Assembly (NCBI GenBank): GCA_023446735.1
Contig: JAEXPQ010000348.1
Location: 1-23,328, forward strand
Reading direction: 5' to 3'
Source: Verrucomicrobiota bacterium
GTDB taxonomy: Bacteria; Verrucomicrobiota; Verrucomicrobiia; Opitutales; Opitutaceae
DNA: 23,328 bases
The translations under genes and the position numbers were made by a program. Shown piece after piece: positions 1 to 7,657 of the stretch (positions are counted from its first letter, which is position 1; each line of letters opens with the position of its first letter). The notes beneath the pieces are model-generated. The model made no database searches. It was given only the letters and a program-made list of their open reading frames with translations, and was not told where the DNA came from.

Positions 1-498
1 CCCGTGCGCCAGCTGCGGCGCTTCGCCAAGGTCAGCCTCGCGCCCGGCGAGGAGAAGACCGTCGCCTTCGCGCTGGAGCGCCGCGACTTCGCCTACTGGG
101 ACGTGCGCATCCACGACTGGGCCGTGCAGTCCGGCACGTTCGACGTGCAGGTCGGCGGTTCCTCGCGCGCTCTCCCGCTTACGTTGGCGCTCGAGGTGCG
201 GGCGCGCCACGTGGTGCACCCGAAGCTCACCCGCGACTCGCTGCTCAAGAACTTCCCGGAGACGCCGAGCGGCCGGATCGTCTTCGACGAGATCCTCAAC
301 ACCGCGCTCCGCGGTCTCGGCCTTGCAGGCGAACTCACTGGCACGCCCGAGGAGATCGCCGCGAAGGAGAAGTCCCGCGCGATGATGACGGTGTTCATCC
401 AGGAGATGCAGGCGTGGAAGCTGGTGGCGGCGAGCCGCGGCCAGATCACCGAGGAGAAACTCGCGGAGATGCTGGAGCGCGCGAACCAGCAGCCGTAA
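1..498 (+). CDS. Glycoside hydrolase family 3 (beta-glucosidase/xylosidase type), C-terminal fragment
   Basis: The gene enters from upstream of the window, so only the last 165 codons are present and the first codons (PVRQLRRFAKV) are internal. The opening part, with LAPGEEKTVAFAL and a GTFDVQVGGSS strand, is the fibronectin III-like domain that ends many GH3 enzymes; the GH3 gene at 19718-22915 carries the matching LAPGETKPVTFTL. After it comes an 85-90 residue, largely helical tail ending in EMQAWKLVAASRGQITEEKL. This resembles the C-terminal extension of some GH3 proteins, where a FxxEMPLRxL...SGG segment precedes a short helix. The catalytic domains are missing, so substrate cannot be judged. 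GH3 enzymes of this build remove terminal beta-glucosyl or beta-xylosyl units from oligosaccharides. A strong hairpin follows the TAA stop and separates the gene from the AraC gene downstream. Confidence 0.85.
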   Translation, partial: PVRQLRRFAKVSLAPGEEKTVAFALERRDFAYWDVRIHDWAVQSGTFDVQVGGSSRALPLTLALEVRARHVVHPKLTRDSLLKNFPETPSGRIVFDEILNTALRGLGLAGELTGTPEEIAAKEKSRAMMTVFIQEMQAWKLVAASRGQITEEKLAEMLERANQQP

Positions 499-536
499 CG
501 CTCCGCCTCATTTGCGCTGCTGCGCGAAACGCGGAA

Positions 537-579
537 CTCCGGCCGGCCCGCCTCCCCCCCGGGGGACAGCCGGCCGGAG
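537..579 (+). terminator. Nested hairpin, probable transcription terminator
   Basis: A perfect 11-bp inverted repeat, CTCCGGCCGGC (537-547) and GCCGGCCGGAG (569-579), flanks a 21-nt interior that contains a C-run followed directly by a G-run (554-565) able to pair with itself. It begins 38 nt after the stop of the upstream GH3 gene. There is no U-tract, so a classical intrinsic terminator is not certain; in a GC-rich genome such hairpins commonly mark 3' ends. The rest of the 177-bp gap to the AraC start holds a less GC-rich patch near 613-645 that could carry the AraC promoter, but no convincing -35/-10 pair is visible. Confidence 0.6.
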
Positions 580-675
580 CCCGCCCCGCGCCACGCACTG
601 AACCGGGCGGACGGGATTGGAAAGGTGGCCGCAATAAAGCTACCGTTCGCCCACACACCACCTACACTCCGGGCC

Positions 676-1650
676 ATGCCGCCCCGGCGCCTCGAGATTC
701 CGATCGAACGCATCGAGCACCAGGAAGGCCTGCCGCTGCGCGCGTTCGTGCACAGCGTGCGCCAATGCGCCAGCCACCACCACGGCGACTGCGAGTTTCT
801 CCTGTGCCTGCGCGGCAGCGTCTTCGTGACCACCGCCACGGGGCAGACCCAACTTGGCCCGGATGACCTCTTCTTTGTCCACCCGCACGAACTCCATCTC
901 ACACGCGGCTCAGCGGAGCCGAACCTGATCGCGGCGCTGCAGGCGGATACCGCCGTGGCCGCCCGGCTCGATCCCGATTTCCGCCGCCGTCACTCCGGTT
1001 TCAACGACCTCGCGCGGAAACGCCCCGACGATCCCCGTCTGCAGAAGGTGCGGGCGCTGATCGCGGAAGTGCTCTGGGAAATGCGGCTGCGTCGCCCCGG
1101 TTATAGGTTCCTGGCCGAGTCGGGTGTCCTGCAACTTCTCGGACTGCTCGTCCGCGAGATCCCCTCGACGTTGGGTGCCCCGCCTCGCGAGTTCGTGGAG
1201 GGCGAGTCCGACGAGGCGCTGGGCCGTCGCCTCGAACGGATCGTCGCCCACATCGAGGCGCACAGCGCGGAACCGCTCACCAGCGCAGGCCTGGCCGCGG
1301 CGGAGGACGTCTCCGTCAGCTATCTCGCGCGCCTCTTCAAGGAACGGCTGGGCACGACCTTCGGCGGTTATCTCCGGCAGGTGCGCGTGCGGCATTCGCT
1401 CCCGCACCTCGCCGCCGGCAAGGTCTCGATTCTCGACCTCGCGCTCGCCTGCGGTTTCCCGAACGTGAAGAGCTACAACGAGGCGTTCCAACGCCAGTTT
1501 CGCACCACCCCGACCGAATGGCGGCGCGCCCAAGGCGGCATGTTCGTCGCTGGCCTGGGAGAAAGCGGATACGGCGTGGCCGACTCCGGCCTCGCCTACC
1601 ACCTGCTCCAGCGCCACCTGCCGGCGTCGAGCCCGCTCCGCAGCACATGA
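676..1650 (+). CDS. AraC-family transcriptional regulator, coupled to a GH3 gene
   Basis: A 324-residue regulator. The N-terminal half looks like a cupin sugar-sensing domain: HHHGDCEFLLCLRGS, then LGPDDLFFVHPHELH. The C-terminal ~100 residues hold the double helix-turn-helix of the AraC family: AAEDVSVSYLARLFKERLG for the first, and ILDLALACGFPNVKSYNEAFQRQF for the second, followed by TTPTEWRR. The ATG at 676 is preferred over an in-frame upstream start at 625 because the extra 17 residues (AAIKLPFAHTPP...) are unlike the family; neither start has a Shine-Dalgarno site. The stop TGA overlaps the next gene's ATG (ATGA at 1647-1650), implying translational coupling and co-expression with the GH3 enzyme. 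The inducer is unknown; AraC proteins beside GH genes usually activate them in response to an oligosaccharide or monosaccharide. Confidence 0.9.
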   Translation: MPPRRLEIPIERIEHQEGLPLRAFVHSVRQCASHHHGDCEFLLCLRGSVFVTTATGQTQLGPDDLFFVHPHELHLTRGSAEPNLIAALQADTAVAARLDPDFRRRHSGFNDLARKRPDDPRLQKVRALIAEVLWEMRLRRPGYRFLAESGVLQLLGLLVREIPSTLGAPPREFVEGESDEALGRRLERIVAHIEAHSAEPLTSAGLAAAEDVSVSYLARLFKERLGTTFGGYLRQVRVRHSLPHLAAGKVSILDLALACGFPNVKSYNEAFQRQFRTTPTEWRRAQGGMFVAGLGESGYGVADSGLAYHLLQRHLPASSPLRST

Positions 1651-3269
1651 ACCTCCGGCACCTGCAACGCGCGCCGTTCCGGCTCGGCGCCGCCGCACTC
1701 GCCTGGGTGGAAAGCACCTTCACCCGCCTGAGCGCGCGCGAGCGCCTCGCCCAGTTGCTCGTGCCCCTCGCGGTCGACACCAGCGCCGACAACCTCGAGC
1801 GCTTTGCGGCGCTGGGCGTTGGTGGCCTGTTTCGCTCGGCCACGCGTCCGCCAGCGCAGATGCGCGAGGAAGCGCAACGCCTGCGCGCCGCCTGCGCTGT
1901 GCCACCGCTGCTCTGCGCTGACCTTGAGTTCGGCGAACTCGGCGCGATCGGCGGAACCGAAGGCACCGCATTTCCCAATCCGCTGGCCACCTCCGCCGCC
2001 GGCCTCGACGCCGTCGCGCAGATGGCGACCGTCGCGGCCGACGAGGGTCGCGCGGCCGGCTGCAACTGGTCGCTCTCGCCGGTGGCCGACCTCGATTTCG
2101 ATCGCAACAACCCCGTGGTCAGCACCCGCGCCTTCGGCGACGATCCGCGCCATGTCGCACGCTGCGTGCGCTGCTACATCGAGACGCTTCAGCGCCGGGG
2201 CATGGCCGCCTGCGCGAAGCATTGGCCGGGCGACGGCGCGGGCGACCTCGACCAGCACAACACCACCGCGATCAATCCATTGCCGCCGGCCATGTGGGAG
2301 CGCACCTATGGACACGTCTTCCGCGCGGCGATCCGCGCGGGCGTTCTGTCCATAATGAGCGGACACATCGCGCTGCCCGGCCGCAGAAACGCGGGGCGCA
2401 CGCCCGCCACTCTTTCCCGTCAGCTCAATCTCCGCCTGCTGCGCGAGGAGCTCGGTTTCAACGGCGTGATCCTCTCCGACGCGAGTTCGATGGCAGGACT
2501 CACCACGCAGGCCCCGCGCGAGGAGCTGGTACCCCAGGTGATCGCCAACGGGTGCGACCTGCTGCTGTTCCCGGTCGATCCCGAAGTCGACCTCGACTAT
2601 CTCGTGCGCGCCGTCGCCGCGAAACGGTTGCCGGACGATCGGATCGCTGAAGCGGTGTTGCGCGTCCTCGCCCTAAAGGCCGCCCTGGGCCTGCCGCGCC
2701 AGAACGGCGTGCCACGACCGCTCTCACGGTCCGGCCGCGACCGGCATCGCCGGTGGGCCGAGGAGACGGCGCGAGCCGCAATCACGCTCGTGCGCGACGA
2801 CGCAGCCCTCCTCCCGCTGGATCCGCGCCGCCACCACCGGTTGCTTCTCATCGAACAACAACAGCGTACCGGTTTGGCCGGCGCCCTGCCGCCGTTGCAG
2901 ATCGAGGCGGGCCTCCGCGCAGCGGGCTTCACCGTCGAGCGCTACGCCGAACCCGCCGACATCACTCGCGAACGCTTCGATGCCGCAATCTGGGTCACGG
3001 CGGACGAGGCCGGCGCCGGGAAACAATCGCTCCGCGTACCGTGGTCCGAGCTGCTCGGGCCGTTTCCGCTGAGCATGGTACGCACGTGGCCGGAACTTCC
3101 CACGGTGTTCATCTCGATGGGACATCCTTGGCAGGTCCGAGAGATGGACGGCTGCCCCGTCGTGATCAACGCCTACTCGCCGGTCCCTGCCGTGCAGCGG
3201 GCCGTGGTACAGGCGTTGCTCGGCCGCGCCCAGTTCCGCGGCATCAGTCCGGTGCGATTGCGCACGTGA
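1647..3269 (+). CDS. Glycoside hydrolase family 3, NagZ-like beta-N-acetylhexosaminidase type
   Basis: A 540-residue GH3 enzyme. The (alpha/beta)8 domain includes the substrate-binding KHWPGDG (K191-H192) and, just after it, GDLDQHNTT, whose D202-x-H204 resembles the Asp-His acid/base dyad of NagZ-type N-acetyl-beta-glucosaminidases. The nucleophile is predicted as D278 in ILSDASSMAGL. A C-terminal alpha/beta domain (about 370-535) is present, but there is no fibronectin III-like domain. No signal peptide is visible after the ATG at 1647, so it probably acts in the cytoplasm on imported sugars. Longer in-frame starts (from 1518) would lie inside the AraC gene in another frame and are rejected. 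The dyad points to GlcNAc-containing substrates such as chitooligosaccharide or muropeptide sugars, but related GH3 enzymes also act on beta-glucosides, so the substrate is inference. Confidence 0.85.
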   Translation: MNLRHLQRAPFRLGAAALAWVESTFTRLSARERLAQLLVPLAVDTSADNLERFAALGVGGLFRSATRPPAQMREEAQRLRAACAVPPLLCADLEFGELGAIGGTEGTAFPNPLATSAAGLDAVAQMATVAADEGRAAGCNWSLSPVADLDFDRNNPVVSTRAFGDDPRHVARCVRCYIETLQRRGMAACAKHWPGDGAGDLDQHNTTAINPLPPAMWERTYGHVFRAAIRAGVLSIMSGHIALPGRRNAGRTPATLSRQLNLRLLREELGFNGVILSDASSMAGLTTQAPREELVPQVIANGCDLLLFPVDPEVDLDYLVRAVAAKRLPDDRIAEAVLRVLALKAALGLPRQNGVPRPLSRSGRDRHRRWAEETARAAITLVRDDAALLPLDPRRHHRLLLIEQQQRTGLAGALPPLQIEAGLRAAGFTVERYAEPADITRERFDAAIWVTADEAGAGKQSLRVPWSELLGPFPLSMVRTWPELPTVFISMGHPWQVREMDGCPVVINAYSPVPAVQRAVVQALLGRAQFRGISPVRLRT

Positions 3270-3311
3270 CCCAGCCTTGTGCCGCAAAAGCGTCGGTCTC
3301 GCGGACGGGCC

Positions 3312-4169
3312 CTAACAGACTCCTGCACCCCGCCCGTCTCCGCTGCGAAACTCCGAGGGCGGCACGCCGCTCCAGCGTTTGAATGCGGCGGAGAACGCGT
3401 AGATCCCGGAGAAGCCGACCTGCTGGGCGACCTCCTCGATCTTCACCGCGCTCGAGCGCAGCAGCATGCACGCCCGCTGCATCCGCAGATGCGTGAGATG
3501 CGCCATCGGGCTGCGTCGGTAGTGCTTTCGGCAGAGACGGCGGAGGTGCTCCTCGCTCGTCGCAGCGGTGCACGCCAGAGTCCGGTTGTCCCACGCCGCG
3601 CCGAGGTCGCCTTGGACACGTTCCCAGAGCCGCCAGAGCCGCGGGTCGACCGCGGGCGAACCGGCCAGGCGCCGCGCATACGTCTCCACCGCCGTGACCA
3701 ACGACTGCATCAGCGCCGGCTCGCGCGCCCCCGCGGCCTCGCGGGTAAGCATCTGCAACGCGTCGACGAAGTCCGCCGCCTCGGCCTCGATCAACCGCGC
3801 CCGCTCGCCCTCGATCACCGGCGGCCCCGTGCGGTCGTCGAAGAAGACCCACGCGATCTTCCACGGCCCGCGCCCGGCGACCTCGAAGGCATGGGGGCGT
3901 CGCACCGGAGCGAGCAGCACCTGGCCCGGCCGCCAGTCCACCTCCACGCCGTCCACGAGGACACGCCCCCGGCCCCCGAAGCACGCGACGACATGGCTGT
4001 ACGGCGTATACGGCCGAACCATCCGGTACGGCGGGCGCAGCTCGCCGTGGCCCACCCAGACCAACCGGGCCGAGCGCAACTGCGGCACATGATCCCGGTC
4101 GAGCACCCATTCGCGGCAGCGCGGGCCGATGAGGTGGGTTTCACGTAAATGCGCGGGGGCGGGCAGCAT
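3312..4169 (-). CDS. AraC-family transcriptional regulator, divergent from GH51
   Basis: A 285-residue regulator. A cupin-like N-terminal domain contains HVVACFGGRGRVLVDG and WRPGQVLLAPVRRPHAFEV. The C-terminal AraC DNA-binding region has EEHLRRLCRKHYRRSP as the end of the first helix-turn-helix and IEEVAQQVGFSGIYAFSAAFKRW as the second, then GVPPSEFR. The ATG at 4169 is the only plausible start: the open frame runs upstream far into the GH51 gene, but solely as antisense shadow. The promoter must lie in the 72 bp shared with the plus-strand GH51 gene, so this protein is the natural candidate regulator of the GH51-GH5-GH1 run. Its 3' end faces that of the NagZ-like GH3 gene across 42 bp. Confidence 0.9.
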   Translation of the reverse strand: MLPAPAHLRETHLIGPRCREWVLDRDHVPQLRSARLVWVGHGELRPPYRMVRPYTPYSHVVACFGGRGRVLVDGVEVDWRPGQVLLAPVRRPHAFEVAGRGPWKIAWVFFDDRTGPPVIEGERARLIEAEAADFVDALQMLTREAAGAREPALMQSLVTAVETYARRLAGSPAVDPRLWRLWERVQGDLGAAWDNRTLACTAATSEEHLRRLCRKHYRRSPMAHLTHLRMQRACMLLRSSAVKIEEVAQQVGFSGIYAFSAAFKRWSGVPPSEFRSGDGRGAGVC

Positions 4170-4241
4170 TGGCAGAAGAGCGGTCCGGTGGTTTACTGGG
4201 TTCCGTCCATCCCGGGCAACTCTTCGTTCCCCTCCCGCCCC
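4170..4241. promoter_or_regulatory. Shared divergent promoter region, AraC / GH51
   Basis: Only 72 bp separate the ATG codons of the minus-strand AraC gene and the plus-strand GH51 gene, so both promoters and any AraC sites must lie here or inside the coding ends. The one less GC-rich patch is GGTTTACTGG near 4189-4200. No clear -35/-10 pair or direct repeat could be assigned. The part next to GH51 is C/T-rich (TTCGTTCCCCTCCCGCCCC) with no Shine-Dalgarno sequence. Confidence 0.5.
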
Positions 4242-6266
4242 ATGAAAAGCATTCCCTTGGCTCTCGTCCTCGGCCTGGCCGCGCCGGCCTTCGCCGCTCC
4301 GGCGCCTGCTCCCGTCGTGCACCTCGATCCCGCCGCCACCGCCGCCCCGATCAATCCGTTCATTTACGGCCAGTTCATCGAACACCTCGGCCGCTGCATC
4401 TACGGCGGCCTCTGGGCCGAGATGCTCGAGGACCGGAAGTTCTACTTCCCCGTCACCGCCGAGTACGCCCCCTACCGCGGCCTCGCGCCCACGGCCGGCA
4501 CCTCCGACTTCAATGTCGGCGATCTGCAACAGTCGGCCTTCCCCGCGCTCGTGTCGTCGCCCTGGGAGATCGTCGGCACCCCCGCCGGGGTGGAGATGAT
4601 CAAGGAGAACGCCTTCGTCGGTGACCACTCGCCGCGCATCCGGGCCGGGCACGGCCTCCGGCACCGCCGGCTCGGCGTCGTCGGCGGCCTGGACTACGTC
4701 GGCTACGTCTGGGCCCGCCCCACCGGCGACCGCCCCGCCACGATCGAGGTCGCCCTCGTCTGGGGCGAAGGTCCCGCCGACCGCGCGACCCGGCGCCTCG
4801 TGTTCGCTCCCGGCGAATACAGCCGGCAGCCGTTCACCCTGCGCTCCCTCGGCCGCACCGACGACGCCCGCCTCGAGCTGAGCGTGCACGAGGCCGACAC
4901 CCTCGTCGGCACCGTCTCGCTCATGCCGGGCGACAATGTCCGCGGTCTGCGCCGCGACACCCTCGCGCTGCTCAAGCAGCTCAACAGCCCGATCTACCGC
5001 TGGCCCGGCGGCAACTTCGTGAGCGGCTACGACTGGCGCGACGGCATCGGCGACCGCGACCGCCGCCCGCCGCGCGGAAACCCCGCCTGGACCGGCATCG
5101 AGCACAACGATTTCGGCACCGACGAGTTTCTCGATTTCTGCCGCGAGCTCGGCACCACGCCGATGATCGCCGCCAACACCGGTTTCGGCGACGCCTACTC
5201 GGCGGCCCAGTGGGTCGAGTATTGCAACGGCTCCGCCGCCACGCTCGCCGGCGGCTGGCGCGCCAAGAACGGCCACCCCGCCGCCTACGGTGTGAAGCAC
5301 TGGTGCGTGGGCAACGAGATGTTCGGCCCCTGGCAGCTGGGCTTCATGCCGCTCAAGCAGTACACGCTGAAGCACAACCTCGTCGCCCAGGCCATGCACG
5401 CCGCCGATCCGTCGCTGGTGCTGGTCGGCGTCGGCTCCATCGGAAGGATCAACAAGGACAACGACCCCGAACAGGTGAAGAGCGGCCTCGGCTGGTCGGA
5501 GGGCATGCTGCTCGCCTGCGCCGACAAGATGGACCTCATCTCCGAGCACGTCTACGCCGGCCGCCTGCCCTGGGAGGCCGACACCGGCCGCACCCCGCTC
5601 GAGACGCACGTCGGCCTGCTGCGCGCCGCGATCCGCCAGGTCGCCGACCAGCACCGCGCCTTCCAGGTCGGCCGGCCCGAGCTGAAGGGCCGCATCGTCC
5701 CGATCGCGATGGACGAGTGGAACTACTGGCACCGCGAATACACCTACGGCGAGCTCGGCTGCCGCTACGACCTGGCCGACGCGCTCGGCGTGGCGGTGGG
5801 CCTCCACGAGTTCTTCCGCCAGAGCGACATCATCCAGATGGCGCACTATGCGCAGACGGTGAACGTGATCGGCGCGATCAAGACCAGCCGCACCGCCGCC
5901 GAGATGGAGACCACCGGTCTCGTGCTCCAACTGTACCGCGCCCATTTCGGCAACGTGCCGCTCAAGCTCGCGGGCGACTTCGGGCCGCTCGATGTCGCCG
6001 CCGCGCTCACCGCCAACGCCCGGTCCATCACCATCGCCGTCGTGAATCCGACCGCTTCGGCGCAGGCCCTGCCGCTGACCTTGGCGAAACACCGCGCCGC
6101 CGGCCCCGCCTCGGCCTTGACGCTCACCGGCCGCGACGAGCACGCCTTCAACGCCCCGGGACAATCCCGCGCCGTGGACATCGTCCGCACCGAAGGCATC
6201 GACCCCTCCCGCCCGCTCGAAGTGCCCGCGCTGAGCTGCGCGATCTTCGTCATCCCGCTCCATTAA
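4242..6266 (+). CDS. Alpha-L-arabinofuranosidase, GH51, exported
   Basis: A 674-residue protein with a Sec signal peptide (MKSIPLALVLGLAAPAFAAP, cleavage near residue 19). The opening INPFIYGQFIEHLGRCIYGG is the classic GH51 start. YRWPGGNFVSGYDWRDGIG follows near residue 250. The predicted acid/base is E359 in CVGNEMFGPWQ and the nucleophile E492 in AMDEWNYW, giving the expected Glu pair of this clan GH-A family, followed by a C-terminal beta-sandwich. The enzyme removes terminal alpha-L-arabinofuranosyl groups from arabinoxylan, arabinan or arabinosylated xyloglucan. The start at 4242 gives the signal peptide; the open frame from 4149 adds only unlikely residues. The next gene (GH5) starts 15 nt after the TAA stop, indicating an operon. 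The size is somewhat larger than cytoplasmic GH51 enzymes (~500 residues), because of the signal and an extra N-terminal beta region between about 100 and 235. Confidence 0.92.
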   Translation: MKSIPLALVLGLAAPAFAAPAPAPVVHLDPAATAAPINPFIYGQFIEHLGRCIYGGLWAEMLEDRKFYFPVTAEYAPYRGLAPTAGTSDFNVGDLQQSAFPALVSSPWEIVGTPAGVEMIKENAFVGDHSPRIRAGHGLRHRRLGVVGGLDYVGYVWARPTGDRPATIEVALVWGEGPADRATRRLVFAPGEYSRQPFTLRSLGRTDDARLELSVHEADTLVGTVSLMPGDNVRGLRRDTLALLKQLNSPIYRWPGGNFVSGYDWRDGIGDRDRRPPRGNPAWTGIEHNDFGTDEFLDFCRELGTTPMIAANTGFGDAYSAAQWVEYCNGSAATLAGGWRAKNGHPAAYGVKHWCVGNEMFGPWQLGFMPLKQYTLKHNLVAQAMHAADPSLVLVGVGSIGRINKDNDPEQVKSGLGWSEGMLLACADKMDLISEHVYAGRLPWEADTGRTPLETHVGLLRAAIRQVADQHRAFQVGRPELKGRIVPIAMDEWNYWHREYTYGELGCRYDLADALGVAVGLHEFFRQSDIIQMAHYAQTVNVIGAIKTSRTAAEMETTGLVLQLYRAHFGNVPLKLAGDFGPLDVAAALTANARSITIAVVNPTASAQALPLTLAKHRAAGPASALTLTGRDEHAFNAPGQSRAVDIVRTEGIDPSRPLEVPALSCAIFVIPLH

Positions 6267-6281
6267 CCCTCCCGCATCCCC

Positions 6282-7430
6282 ATGCAATTCCACCACCTCC
6301 TCCTCCCCCTCGCCCTCCTCGCCATGAGCGCCCCAACCGCATCCGCGGATCCCGTACCCTCCCCGCGGAACCCCGCCGGCTTCGCCATCCAGCGCGGCAC
6401 CAACATAAGCCACTGGCTCTCCCAGGACTTCGGCTGGGCGCCGCGCGAAAAGTGGTTCACCGAGAAGGATGTCCGCTTCATCGCCAAGCAGGGCTTCGAT
6501 CACATCCGCCTGCCCGTCGACGAGAAGGAGCTGTGGACCAAGGAAGGCCGGCCGATCGAGGGCGAGTTCCAGCGCCTCGTCACCGCCATCGAGTGGTGCC
6601 GGAAGGCCGGCCTCCGCGTGATCGTCGACCTGCACACGCTCAACTCCCACCACTTCAACGCCGCCAACGAAGGCCTCAAGATCACCCTCTGGACCGACGC
6701 CAAGGAACAAGAGCACCTGCTCTCGCTCTGGCGCGATCTCTCCGCGCGCCTGCGCCATTTCCCGGTCGACCTCGTCGCCTACGAGATCCTCAACGAGCCC
6801 GTCGCCGACGACCCCGAGGACTGGAACAAGCTCGTCGCGAAGTGCTACGCGCTGCTGCGCACCCTCGAGCCCAACCGCGTCCTCGTCTTCGGCGCCAACC
6901 GCTGGCAGATGCCCGAAAACGTGCCCTTCCTGAAGGTGCCCGCGGGCGACAAGAACATCATCCTCAGCTTCCACACCTACGCCCCGCTGCTGTTCACCCA
7001 CTACAAGGCCGACTGGGTGCCCACCAAGGTCTACACCGGACCGGTGAACTACCCCGGTCCGATCGTCGACGCCGCCACGTTCGCGCAGTTGACAGCCAAC
7101 TACGACGAGAGCCTCAAGAACCAGATCGGCAACGCCGCCGCCGACTGGGGCCCCGCCCGCCTCCGCCAGGAGTGCGAGCCCGCCATCCGCCGCGCCAAGG
7201 AGCTCGGCCTCCAGCTCTACTGCGGCGAGTTCGGCTGCCTGCCCACCGTGCCGCGCGCCGCCCGCCTCGCCTACTACCGCGACCTGGTCGGCCTCTTCCG
7301 GGCCGAGGGCGTCGCCTACGCCAACTGGGAGTACAAGGGCGACTTCGGCATCTACGAGTGGCTCGGTCTCCCCGCCCTCTGCGGCAAACCCGACAAGGAG
7401 TTGATCAAGATCCTCGCGCCGAAGCAGTGA
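6282..7430 (+). CDS. Glycoside hydrolase family 5, endoglucanase-like, exported
   Basis: A 382-residue protein. A Sec signal peptide (MQFHHLLLPLALLAMSAPTASA) precedes a single GH5 (alpha/beta)8 barrel. RGTNISHWLSQ opens the barrel; FDHIRLPVDE gives the strand with the conserved Arg; VIVDLHTLNSHH gives the conserved His. The predicted acid/base is E172 in YEILNEP and the nucleophile E316 in LYCGEFGC. WEYKGDFGIYEW closes the barrel. GH5 enzymes cut internal beta-1,4 (or beta-1,3) linkages in cellulose, xyloglucan, mannan or mixed-linkage glucan; the specificity here is not readable. No carbohydrate-binding module is present. It lies 15 nt after GH51 and is almost certainly co-transcribed with it. 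The leader CCCTCCCGCATCCCC replaces a Shine-Dalgarno site. Confidence 0.92.
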   Translation: MQFHHLLLPLALLAMSAPTASADPVPSPRNPAGFAIQRGTNISHWLSQDFGWAPREKWFTEKDVRFIAKQGFDHIRLPVDEKELWTKEGRPIEGEFQRLVTAIEWCRKAGLRVIVDLHTLNSHHFNAANEGLKITLWTDAKEQEHLLSLWRDLSARLRHFPVDLVAYEILNEPVADDPEDWNKLVAKCYALLRTLEPNRVLVFGANRWQMPENVPFLKVPAGDKNIILSFHTYAPLLFTHYKADWVPTKVYTGPVNYPGPIVDAATFAQLTANYDESLKNQIGNAAADWGPARLRQECEPAIRRAKELGLQLYCGEFGCLPTVPRAARLAYYRDLVGLFRAEGVAYANWEYKGDFGIYEWLGLPALCGKPDKELIKILAPKQ

Positions 7431-7445
7431 CGCCCGGCCTCCGGG

Positions 7446-7476
7446 GTGGACGCGCTTGCCCCCAAGCGCGTCATGG
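7446..7476 (+). repeat. 31-bp palindromic repeat, copy A
   Basis: A 10-bp perfect stem, GACGCGCTTG (7449-7458) with CAAGCGCGTC (7463-7472), closes a 4-nt CCCC loop and is flanked by GTG and ATGG. It begins 16 nt after the GH5 stop and could also act as a terminator or 3' stabiliser. The same 31-bp pattern occurs in the opposite orientation at 7550-7580. The three central stem base pairs differ between copies but stay complementary, the sign of a selected hairpin rather than chance. Confidence 0.7.
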
Positions 7477-7549
7477 GCACCGCCCACAGCCGGACCGATT
7501 ATCGCGGCCGAATCTCCGCCAAACTCACGCCATTCGCTCCGGCTCGCAT

Positions 7550-7580
7550 CCACGACGGCGTTGAGGGCAACGCCGTCCAC
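7550..7580 (-). repeat. 31-bp palindromic repeat, copy B (inverted)
   Basis: On the minus strand this reads GTGGACGGCGTTGCCCTCAA and onward, aligning base for base with copy A at 7446-7476. The 10-bp stem GACGGCGTTG/CAACGCCGTC (7554-7563 with 7568-7577) has a 4-nt loop. Together with copy A it makes an inverted pair about 73 bp apart in the 227-bp GH5-GH1 gap, like the paired REP elements of bacterial interspersed mosaic elements. The remaining 78 bp before the GH1 start hold its C/T-rich leader and nothing else recognisable. Confidence 0.7.
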
Positions 7581-7657
7581 CCACAGACGACGATCGCCCG
7601 GCGCTTCTGCCCCATTCGCAAATCGACAATCCCAAGTCGAAAACTCCCTGTCCCTCC

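Noticed and set aside
625..675. Upstream in-frame extension of the first AraC gene, and similar long extensions before the GH51, GH29, lactonase and SGNH-GH3 starts
   Set aside because: The extra residues are not family-like, and using them would bury the signal peptides or conserved N-termini.
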